NCBI GenBank assembly: GCA_900099715.1
Contig: FMTG01000010.1
Span: 1 to 64,000, forward strand
Length of the DNA stretch: 64,000 nt
Direction of reading: 5' to 3'
From: Ruminococcaceae bacterium YRB3002
Lineage (GTDB): Bacteria > Bacillota > Clostridia > Saccharofermentanales > Saccharofermentanaceae
Made by a program: the position numbers and the translations under genes
In this document: positions 52,937-61,900 of the stretch, piece by piece
Numbering within the stretch: the first letter of the stretch is position 1
How the letters are laid out: every line of letters starts with the position of its first letter
Notes under the pieces: generated by a model
The model's input: only the letters and a program-made list of their open reading frames with translations
Database searches by the model: none
Told to the model about the DNA's origin: nothing

Positions 52937-54611
52937 TATAAGCTACTCGCTCAAGCTCTTCCATTGAGGTAATACCCTTTGCAACCAGGATCTCGGCAGC
53001 CATCCTTAGTGTCTTCATGTTCTGGTTCTTGATCGCGTACTGCTTCATCTCTTCAGCTTCAGCTCCTGCAGCGATCATCTTACGCATAGGTTTATCTATA
53101 ACAAGGATCTCGTGAATAGCTGTACGTCCCAGATAACCGGAATTGTGGCACTGACCGCATCCGGTACCTTTCCTGGCACCCGGTATGTCATGTCCGAGGA
53201 ACTCGATCTGCCTTTCAGTAAGCGGTTCGGGTCTTGCACAGTATGGACATACTTTACGCATAAGTCTTTGAGCGACGACTCCTACGAGTGCTGACGAAAG
53301 CATGTATGGTTCGGCTCCGATATCGATAAGTCTTACGATAGTGGAAGCCGCGTCATTAGTATGCAGTGTTGATAACACCAGGTGACCTGTAATAGCGGCA
53401 CGGATGGAAATGGATGCAGTCTCAGCATCACGCGTCTCACCGACCATTATGACGTCAGGGTCCTGACGCATGAGAGCTCTCAGACCGACTTCGAAAGTCA
53501 ATCCTGCAGTAGGGTGTACCTGCACCTGATTAAGACGCGGCAGGTTCTTCTCGACAGGGTCCTCGATGGTGCTGATGTTGATCGGCTTCTGTGACAGTGA
53601 GCCGAGAGCATTATACAGTGTCGTAGACTTACCTGAACCCGTAGGACCTGTGATATAGATAAGGCCGTTAGGGGACATGAGCATCTTGACAAATTTGTCG
53701 TAGCACTCCTGATCCATACCGAAAGTGGTATTGTTATCTATATTGACGGCTGACATGATAAGTCTCATAACGACTTTCTCACCGAATACGGTAGGAATAA
53801 CGTTAACACGGACGTTAACGATCTGTCCCTGGATCCTTACTCTGAAGTGACCATCCTGAGGGATACGGCGCTCCGCAATATCCATCTCGCCCATGATCTT
53901 GATCCTGGCAACGAGAGAATCCTGAACGTTCTTCTGCAATGTGATGTAGTCGAGGAGAGTACCATCGATTCGCATCCTTACGACAACGTTAGTCTCGAAG
54001 GGCTCAATGTGAATGTCGGAGGCGTTGTCCTGGAATGCCTTATCGAGCAGGGAGTTAACAAGGTTGATGATAGGTGCATCATCAGATCCGGCGCTTGTAT
54101 CGATGACGAGTTCATCCATGTTCACGCCGGTAGTGTTAGCGTTGGCGTGCTCAGCTGCGAGCTGGGCCTTGATGCCTGCATAATGGTAATCAATAGCGTC
54201 CTTGAGGGGTTGTTCCTCAACTATAACGGCTCTTACAGGCATACCTATCGTCTGTCTGATATCCTCGATGGCATAGAGATTCAGAGGGTCGTTAACAGCA
54301 AGAATGACCTCACCGTTATCCTGACCGATAGGGAGCATCATGTACTGCTCTGCCATCTGCTTGGGGATGAGCTTAACTGTATCGGTATCGATCGAGTATG
54401 AACTCAGATCGATATATTTCATATCCAGTCTGTCGGCAAGTGCACGGAGCATCTGAAGCTCTGTAACATAGCCCATCTCCAGGAGAACCTGACCGATACG
54501 CTTGCCGCCGGACTCCTTCTGTATTCCAAGAGCTTCCTTCAACTGATCCTCGGTAATATATCCTGCCGAGACCATCAGATCGCCTATTCGGATCTTAGAA
54601 TTGTCTGCCAT
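52926..54611 (-). CDS. pilB: Type IV pilus assembly/extension ATPase
   Basis: 561 aa. N-terminal MshEN/T2SSE-N domain (GYITEDQLKEAL...GYVTELQMLRALA), then the RecA-like motor with Walker A GPTGSGKS, Asp box, Walker B LMRQDPDVIMVGE and His box. A zinc tetracysteine (CPYC...CGQC) lies near the C-terminus. It powers pilin polymerisation. Good ribosome site (AGCGGAGGGA). No pilT-like retraction ATPase follows. Confidence 0.95.
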   Translation of the reverse strand: MADNSKIRIGDLMVSAGYITEDQLKEALGIQKESGGKRIGQVLLEMGYVTELQMLRALADRLDMKYIDLSSYSIDTDTVKLIPKQMAEQYMMLPIGQDNGEVILAVNDPLNLYAIEDIRQTIGMPVRAVIVEEQPLKDAIDYHYAGIKAQLAAEHANANTTGVNMDELVIDTSAGSDDAPIINLVNSLLDKAFQDNASDIHIEPFETNVVVRMRIDGTLLDYITLQKNVQDSLVARIKIMGEMDIAERRIPQDGHFRVRIQGQIVNVRVNVIPTVFGEKVVMRLIMSAVNIDNNTTFGMDQECYDKFVKMLMSPNGLIYITGPTGSGKSTTLYNALGSLSQKPINISTIEDPVEKNLPRLNQVQVHPTAGLTFEVGLRALMRQDPDVIMVGETRDAETASISIRAAITGHLVLSTLHTNDAASTIVRLIDIGAEPYMLSSALVGVVAQRLMRKVCPYCARPEPLTERQIEFLGHDIPGARKGTGCGQCHNSGYLGRTAIHEILVIDKPMRKMIAAGAEAEEMKQYAIKNQNMKTLRMAAEILVAKGITSMEELERVAYNDD

Positions 54612-54614
54612 TTA

Positions 54615-55469
54615 TTATCCCTCCGCTTCTTTGGTGGCGGCATCAACTGCATCAGCCACCGATGCTTCATAATCCGTGAAATCCGCCATATAAAGATTTA
54701 CATTGACTGTAAGCCTGACCTGGTCGGATTCAACGAGTTCGACCAATCCTGTCTCTTCGTTGACCTTCTCGACCTTGTCACATGCTGACCACTCGAATCC
54801 TGTAAGCCTGAGGGATTCTCTCTTGCTGAGGTCGTCGATCAGAGCCTGGCATGCCTCAGGTGTGCCCGTCATGACTATCTCAAGCTCAACGCACTCAATT
54901 CCGGAGTTCTTAGTGGAAGTGCTGGAAGATACTGCCTGCGTATAGGGCGTGATGAGAGATTCTGTCATGGCTGACTGTGTTGCTGCTGCTCCTGAAGCCG
55001 CTGCAGCTCCTGAAGCCGCTGCAGCTGTTCCTGTTGGCTTGGGAGTGGGGGTGGGAGTCGTCTTAGGCTTTTTCTTCGCGAGGGGAGAATAGAGGTAGGG
55101 ACTCTCTTCCACTGTAGCTGTAGGCATATTGATATCGAGCATCTCAGGGTAAAGTCCGTTCCTGAGCAGATAGCTCGTGACCATCTTGTCTATCTCGGAA
55201 CTGTCCATCTTCTCATAAAAACCCGTAGTGGATTCCTTCAGATCTGAAACGCATCTGGAATACACGGACTCTGCGCTGGACAGATTGATTATCTTTGTGC
55301 GGCATTCTGTTTTTGTTGTCTCAGCCTGTATGAGCTTATCTCCGGTCGTTGCAATATTATTGATGGTTGGCCTTATGAGGAACCATACCAGAGCGAAAAC
55401 AACGGCAACAAAAAGTACTATTGCGATAGTTATCTTATCCTTCTTATTGAGGTTAGTCTCAAACTTCAT
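54615..55469 (-). CDS. pilO: PilO-like pilus alignment protein with Ala/Gly/Pro insert
   Basis: 284 aa: short cytoplasmic N-terminus, one helix (~15-32), coiled coil, and a ferredoxin-like fold interrupted by a low-complexity TPTPTPKPTG/AAAASG-repeat loop. Role by family: with PilN it forms the inner-membrane alignment scaffold linking PilM to the pilus. Ribosome site AAGGAGGTGA. Assigned on position and topology; sequence similarity is weak. Confidence 0.65.
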   Translation of the reverse strand: MKFETNLNKKDKITIAIVLFVAVVFALVWFLIRPTINNIATTGDKLIQAETTKTECRTKIINLSSAESVYSRCVSDLKESTTGFYEKMDSSEIDKMVTSYLLRNGLYPEMLDINMPTATVEESPYLYSPLAKKKPKTTPTPTPKPTGTAAAASGAAAASGAAATQSAMTESLITPYTQAVSSSTSTKNSGIECVELEIVMTGTPEACQALIDDLSKRESLRLTGFEWSACDKVEKVNEETGLVELVESDQVRLTVNVNLYMADFTDYEASVADAVDAATKEAEG

Positions 55470-55470
55470 A

Positions 55471-56955
55471 TCAGTTCACCTCCTTGGAAGAATCAGCATC
55501 TCTCGCAGCGAGAGTACATACAACATTGATCTGCCATCTGGTTCCGTCAGGCTCGATCTCATATCCCGTATAATCGATATCCTGGAAAATATCCATTGTC
55601 ATGAGATCAGCGATGAACAGATTGATATCGTTAACAACAGGCGAAGATGCCGTTATCTTGAAGATGCCCGTCTTGGCATTATAAGATCTGAAATCCACAT
55701 CCACGTTGTGGGGCTTTGCCGCAGACAGTATCTTGGCATTGACGGAAGAATCGGGAATAGGGTAGGAATCAATATACTTGTGAAGAAGATTCGCACCTCC
55801 CTGAACCTTACCTATATCCTCCATGTTCCCGTACATGGCATCATATTCGGCTACCTGTGCCTGTGTATCCGGGTTGTTGATATATGACTGAACTTCCTTG
55901 AGTTCCTTCTTGGTGGCATTAAGAACAAGTGTGAGACTTAAATAAACCAGAGCAACGATACCAAGTATTATTGCGAAAGGGATCGCCAGCTTCATAGCGC
56001 TCTTGCGTTCTTCGGACTGGACGACATTCTGCTTGGTTGCCTTAAGGATAGACTGTCCTTCAGTGACACGTCTTACACCTGCGATAGGGTAGATGTAGAA
56101 GGGAAATCCAATGCTTCCGTCAGCTATCGTGGTTCCGGAAGGAGGAGTTACGACGGATACGTCGATCTGGCTGTCAATGTTGAGAATATCATTGGCAAGT
56201 GAAGATACCTGCGGCTGTGTGAGACCTGCAAACAGGACATCCTTTACTGTCTCGGTGAGATGCTGTGCAGACATGAACTGTCTGATGGATGAGATAGCAT
56301 TGTAGATCTCTCTTGCAAACTCGGGAGTACCGGGCTGGGCAAAGACTCTGGTCGTAGAATCATAGTAGTATTTGCCAGATGCAAAGAAGATGGTGACGAG
56401 TGAATTGCCGTCGAGGATCATATAGATAACGGTCTTGCCTGCAGAGCTTCCGGCAAAGAACTCCGTCGCCAGCTGAACGCCGCCGTGGATCGCCTTGAGC
56501 TTGAGACCTGCCTTATCGAAGATCTCTTCATACTTGTTGATAAACTCAGCCTCGGCCTTCTCGTAAACGACCTTGTTTGTCTTGGCTTTGCTGTCCTTGG
56601 CAACGAGATACCAGCCTGTAACAGGCTTCTGGAATCTTCCGTATTCCGAACTGCTCGTCTCTCTGCTGATGAATTCCGTGATCTTCTTATCAGACAGCAT
56701 CGGTGTATCGATCCTGTTGGCACGGAGCTGCGGGCTGTTGAGTATGAGCGTTACCTCGGATTTGGGCAGCTTATAAGTCTGCCATGCCGACTTGATGGCC
56801 TCGATGACCATATCCTGATCCATGACAACGCCGTTGAGTACAGCGCCTTCCGGGAGCGGTGCGGACACCAGCTTGGTTATCTTGATGCCCTTGCCCGATG
56901 ATGATCCGGATGCTATCTGAATATCTTTATTCGAGAGAAAAACAACTTCAGACAT
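55471..56955 (-). CDS. pilMN: PilM-PilN fusion protein
   Basis: 494 aa. Residues ~1-300 have the actin-like PilM fold (PVTGWYLVAKDS, VIYMILDGNSLVTIFF, then the LTQPQVSSLANDI region). A single membrane helix (~320-342) follows, then a PilN-like periplasmic domain (LLHKYIDSYPIPD...MTMDIFQDIDYTGYE). PilM and PilN are normally separate and bind each other through the PilN N-terminus, so a covalent fusion is functionally sensible. Ribosome site AAAGGAAAT. Confidence 0.7.
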   Translation of the reverse strand: MSEVVFLSNKDIQIASGSSSGKGIKITKLVSAPLPEGAVLNGVVMDQDMVIEAIKSAWQTYKLPKSEVTLILNSPQLRANRIDTPMLSDKKITEFISRETSSSEYGRFQKPVTGWYLVAKDSKAKTNKVVYEKAEAEFINKYEEIFDKAGLKLKAIHGGVQLATEFFAGSSAGKTVIYMILDGNSLVTIFFASGKYYYDSTTRVFAQPGTPEFAREIYNAISSIRQFMSAQHLTETVKDVLFAGLTQPQVSSLANDILNIDSQIDVSVVTPPSGTTIADGSIGFPFYIYPIAGVRRVTEGQSILKATKQNVVQSEERKSAMKLAIPFAIILGIVALVYLSLTLVLNATKKELKEVQSYINNPDTQAQVAEYDAMYGNMEDIGKVQGGANLLHKYIDSYPIPDSSVNAKILSAAKPHNVDVDFRSYNAKTGIFKITASSPVVNDINLFIADLMTMDIFQDIDYTGYEIEPDGTRWQINVVCTLAARDADSSKEVN

Positions 56956-57005
56956 TTACGATATTTCCTTTCTTCATTTGCTCTTATTCATTGATCTGCC
57001 TCATA

Positions 57006-58202
57006 TTATGATCCCGCGCCGATCGACTGGTAGGACTGATATATAGGCTGGATAATAGCTATCATGATAAAACCTACACCGACTGCCATGACTACGACCA
57101 TGACAGGTTCGATATAAGATGTAAGACGGAGCAGTGCCTGTCTCGAGTAGAAATCAAGGTCTTCTGCGACGGATTCAAGCATCGTGCCAAGCATACCTGT
57201 CTCCTCGCCGACCTTGATGGTGGCCGGGAGCTTGGATACAAAGCCGTCAACGGTCTGAAGCGCCGTTGACAGGGGAGTACCTCCTGCGACCTGTCTCTCG
57301 ACCTCTTCAAACTGCTTCTCTATGTATGTATTGCCGATAGTGCTCTTGGAAATGCTTATGCAGCTGTGGATCGGGATTCCTGATGAGTACAGGGAGCACA
57401 TGGTGCGTGCGAACCTGGCGGAATAGATAACTTTCAGGAGCTTTCCCCACTTGCCCTTCACCTTGATCTTATCGATCGTGTATCTGACCGAAGGGATCTT
57501 TTTGATCATCTTGCCGAAGATCACCACCAGTATGATGACCACGAGAAGGATGTACCACTTCGTCGCAACAAGGTCGGATATGCCCATCAGTATCCTTGTG
57601 GGGATAGGAAGCTCAGGCATTGTCGAGAAGATATCCTCAAACTGCGGAAGAACATAGCCGAACAGGATAGCCATAACGATGACCAGAAGTCCTGCCAGTA
57701 TCTTAGGATATGTCAATGAGTTCTTTGCCGTCTGTTCCAGCTGTGCTTCGTTGGTGTACTGGTCAGCAAGACGGAGACATGTCGTATCGAGCGTACCTGA
57801 GGTCTCCGCCGCTCTGATCATGAATACGAGCAGGGGAGGGAAAGCAGGATTCAGTTCCTCCATGACGTTTGACAATGCCACGCCCTGAACGATACGGTCA
57901 CGGAGTTTGATATACAGCTGGCGCTCGTAGGGACCGATCGATTCGTCGTTGGCGATGATCTCGAGAGCCTTTACAAGGGTAACGCCGGATTTTGTCAATG
58001 TTCCGAGCTGGCGGCAGAAATCGGCCAGCTTCGGCTTCTTCAGCTGCTTCAGCGCGATCTGCTTGGAGACAGGCTTTGCCTCAAGGAGCAGCAGTCCCAT
58101 CTCGTGGAATCTTCTCTGAAGATCTGCTTCATCGGCGGCTTCAGCCTTACCCTTAACTATCTTTCCTTTGTCATTCTGCGCCTGATATCTGTATTCCGGC
58201 AT
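57006..58202 (-). CDS. pilC: Type IV pilus inner-membrane platform protein
   Basis: 398 aa GspF/PilC family: two T2SSF domains, each with cytoplasmic helices and a TM (~170-190, ~220-240, ~370-390), with PEYRYQAQNDKGK at the start and GTPLSTAL in the second repeat. It anchors the PilB motor. Ribosome site GGAAGG. Spacing (50 bases to pilMN, 32 to the upstream gene) supports one operon. Confidence 0.93.
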   Translation of the reverse strand: MPEYRYQAQNDKGKIVKGKAEAADEADLQRRFHEMGLLLLEAKPVSKQIALKQLKKPKLADFCRQLGTLTKSGVTLVKALEIIANDESIGPYERQLYIKLRDRIVQGVALSNVMEELNPAFPPLLVFMIRAAETSGTLDTTCLRLADQYTNEAQLEQTAKNSLTYPKILAGLLVIVMAILFGYVLPQFEDIFSTMPELPIPTRILMGISDLVATKWYILLVVIILVVIFGKMIKKIPSVRYTIDKIKVKGKWGKLLKVIYSARFARTMCSLYSSGIPIHSCISISKSTIGNTYIEKQFEEVERQVAGGTPLSTALQTVDGFVSKLPATIKVGEETGMLGTMLESVAEDLDFYSRQALLRLTSYIEPVMVVVMAVGVGFIMIAIIQPIYQSYQSIGAGS

Positions 58203-58234
58203 TTTATGATGTCCTTCCTTACTCTTGTTGTACT

Positions 58235-58762
58235 CTATTCTGACTCGAACTTAAACACTTCAAACGAATAATACACCTCGAAATCACCGACCGTGCCGGC
58301 ATAAGCATTGTCTCTCACACCGGAATCGGCATAAACGACCCTGTAGAGTCCTTTCCTGTATTCGAAGCTTATCGGGGTCTTATTCATATCATCCCAGTCG
58401 TAGAGGATAACAGTGCCGCTGCGTTGGGACAGATCCCTGATCCTTTCCGCCGCACCTTCAGCCAGACCCGTGGAACTGTTGGGGTCGTATATGGACGACA
58501 TATCCCCGTAATACTCGGTCCCGACAGCACGGAGGGCCCTTCTTATGTCACGGGCCTCCTTGAAAGCCTGTCTGCCGCCGACATCGATAGCCGCCCAGAA
58601 AGCAAGTACAGACACAAGGCTGAATACCACGACCGTAATCAATACGATCCGTATTATCTCCCTTACGGCACTCTGCCTGTAAAACTGTGTGCCCTCAAAG
58701 TGTGCGTCGTTAGGTCTGTTGTCTGACACCTGCCTGTTCCTCTTGCACCATGAATATGGCAA
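58235..58762 (-). CDS. Pilin-like protein without a class III signal
   Basis: ~164-175 aa, first gene of the pilus operon. A hydrophobic helix (~35-60) is followed by an amphipathic stretch ARDIRRALRAVGTEYYG that resembles the C-part of pilin alpha-1, then a beta-rich head. However, the G-FTLxE cleavage motif is absent. It may be a minor pilin or pilus-tip chaperone that stays in the membrane. The frame opens at TTG 58762; GTG 58729 with an AGAGGAA site is an alternative start. Confidence 0.5.
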   Translation of the reverse strand: MPYSWCKRNRQVSDNRPNDAHFEGTQFYRQSAVREIIRIVLITVVVFSLVSVLAFWAAIDVGGRQAFKEARDIRRALRAVGTEYYGDMSSIYDPNSSTGLAEGAAERIRDLSQRSGTVILYDWDDMNKTPISFEYRKGLYRVVYADSGVRDNAYAGTVGDFEVYYSFEVFKFESE

Positions 58763-58786
58763 TGAGAAGCCTCATAACCCGAATTT

Positions 58787-58795
58787 ATTATATCA
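58787..58795 (-). promoter_or_regulatory. Promoter of the pilus operon
   Basis: Minus-strand TGATATAAT, about 25 bases before the TTG start at 58762. Confidence 0.5.
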
Positions 58796-58886
58796 CAGAA
58801 AAATTTGACATAAATATCATAATATCGACTTTTGACCTTGGTAACACATTAGTAACAAATTTAACAAAAAGTTATCCAAAAAGTCT

Positions 58887-58915
58887 TTCAATGTGTCAGG
58901 GTCTCATATTATAAT
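58887..58915 (+). promoter_or_regulatory. Promoter of the giant pilin-headed gene
   Basis: TTCAAT (58887-58892), 17 bases, TATAAT (58910-58915); start near 58922, ~40-base leader with GGAAGG site. The 200-base region shared with the divergent pilus operon contains no other feature. Confidence 0.65.
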
Positions 58916-58962
58916 ATAAGCGTATTATTGCCTTACCATACCCGGCGATATCGGAAGGACAT

Positions 58963-61900
58963 ATGAGACTGATAAGAACTGAGATGAACAACAGCAGCAG
59001 AAGAAGACGTGCCCGTCACGGCTTTACTCTTGTTGAGCTCGTAGTTGTTATCACTATCATTGCGATAATCGCTGCGGTAGGTATTACGGCGCTGATCGGC
59101 TACATAGACCAGTCCAGGTATGAGAAGAATGCACAGAATGCCATTACGGTATATCAGGCCGCACAGACTGCCCTTATGCAGAAGACATCCGGCGGATTGA
59201 TCGATCCCTGGACTGACAGTCTCGTTAAGAGGAAGCTTTCATCCGCTGAACAGAACGCACTGATCGAGGGACTTGATCAGGAGAATGAATCCAATCACAC
59301 GAAGCTGTCCCTGACATTCAACCCCAAGACAACAGGTAATCCGGATGACAAGTGCCTGTATGATCTGCTATCCGGATATTTCTATGATTCGTCCGTATTT
59401 GCAGGCACCATGGCCATAGAACTCGATGTAACTGCAACATATGGCAACGGCAAAGTGAATTATTCCGCTTCGGTCCTTACCGCTTTCTACTGCGAACAGA
59501 ACAACTCAGAGAGTGGCGGATGGGATGACATCTGCCTGAATACAAAGGGCGGCGGAACTGCTGACGGCCTTCCTTACAGGGATAAAACTTACAGAATAAA
59601 GACGAGCCATGTCGGACTCTTTGACGGAACGTCAGAATCAGTGAGCGGTCCCGGCGGGATCCTTCCCGTAGCACTTCCTCACACATTATCCTATGAGCTT
59701 GACGGACATCTCATTGCCGATTCGACCAATACCGGATATCTCTTCAATCTCCGTAACGGTGAGACTCTGGATGTGGCGTGGGCTATTTTCGATCTGGATG
59801 AGGATGCTCCTTACATGGATCATGATGAGAACATCAAGATCATCCTCCATACTGCCGAGGGTGCTGTATTCGGTAATGCCTCTTCTTATGGCGATGTTGA
59901 GCTTGAGATATCCAAGGATAAGATGCAGTCATTCCTTAACAGTATTGCAAGCCGCTCCGAGACGACAGTCTATGAGAGCATGAACAATAATTACTACAAC
60001 ATCACGAGGACATCCAAGGACGGACTGATCAATGTTGATGTCACGGTTGGCGGCAGCAGCAAGGGAACATACAGCTTCCCGATGACGATGACAAGGGTTA
60101 TCGGTGACGGCCGTAAGGGATGCCCAGACCTCAGGAAAGGTTACTACGAATTCAGACTGTCTCTCGACTGCATGATGACAAGGGCAGATGAGAGTGTTGC
60201 CAGCGCTGACCGTTATAACGCCGAGAGACTCTTCGATAAGACACCAAGGAATATTTACGCTACATTAGAGGGCGAGTTCACCACATATCTTGAGGACGGA
60301 TCGGCCAAACTTAAGAAGATCGCTCACGAGGATGCGGTTATCGCCGCAAGAGCTATTGACGATCCTGTGTACTTCACAGGTATGAACAAGGTCAACGGCG
60401 TAACTAACTATTGCTACTTTGTAAAGCCGGAAGCCGCTGCATACGACGAAGTGGATGACGAAGAGAACGATATAACCGGCAGATGTATTGTTAATACGAT
60501 ATTCGGAGATAAGAAGTACAGCAGTGAAGCTAATGGTACTTCATGGACATCTGCGGGCGGTAATGCTGTCATTACTGCATTCAGACATCTCTATAATATC
60601 CGTCAGATCGAGAGCGGTACTGTCACATACCGTATAGTCAGCGACCTTGACTGGTATATCAACAAAACCGGAATGATGACGGTAAGTGAAGTTAGGGTTT
60701 ACGCATCACAGGCGAATACCAACAGGAACAATCTCGGCTATCAGAATGTGAGATACAGGACGCCTGCCACCTATGAGACATCCGGTATCAGTATCGTATC
60801 ATTCCCTGCATTGAATACCCTGAAGTCAGGACAGACTCTTACATCAATGTCCAAGGCTGACGGTGAGAAGTTCACGATCAATAACGTTCAGATGCGTACT
60901 GCTTCGTTCATAAACAAGACGGATCTGTCTTACGGCCTTATCTGCAAGAACCTGGGTACGATCTACAATATATACACAAATAATCTCAATCTTGTGCTTG
61001 TTAACGTAAAGGATGGAACGGCAAGTGACTACAACAAGATTTGCCCTGATACTCCGGTTACCTTCGAATTTGGTGCGTCTATACCAGTTGATGCACATCC
61101 GGTAGGCGGTCTGGTTGGAATCAATTCAGGTAATATCGGTTCAACTGTACTAACAGACGATAATGTCAACACTATACGCATGAGCAATACAATAATTATG
61201 ACCGGCAGTTACTGGAAAGCAAATAATAACTGTCATGAGGTTGGTGGTGTAATAGGTACATTCATCAATTCCGGTTCGATGAGCGGAGTTATCAGATTTG
61301 ACGGATCGTTTGCTGTGGTCAACGGCGGTAAGGATGCTGCAGGTATTCTTGGTGACTGCAAGAGGGATATTGGGGCAAGGCTTGTTGTGGACGGCCGTCC
61401 CACAAGGGATGCACAGTCTGAATTCTCATTGCCTGTGAACTCTCTTACAGGGAAAAAGCTGAGCTGTGTTGTTATAGGAAGAGGCCATGTCGGAGGTGCT
61501 ATCGCTTATATCGAGAAATGTGCAATGACTTACGCCCCGGGCAGAGAGCTGACACCTGACGATCTTTCTGTCAACAGTACGACAGGTAAGATCACTTTCC
61601 CCAAGATGGATGACGAAGATTACATGATCGATGTAAATCTGCCTTCTGATTCAATGATCGTCAAGATGGGGGTTATCGGAGACAGTAGTGTCAGACATAT
61701 CGGAGGAGCAATCGGCTCGTGGCTTACGTGTTCAGGATCCTATGTGGGTATCCGCGTTAATAACCAGGGCAGCATATTGGCTACAGATACTTCCAAAAAT
61801 GTTCTCTGTGGCGGAGCTATAGGCAGAGAGACCACATCTTCAATATCAACGGTGTATGTCGATATTGTAAACGGTATGAATTCAAGAGTGGGTTCTTTGA

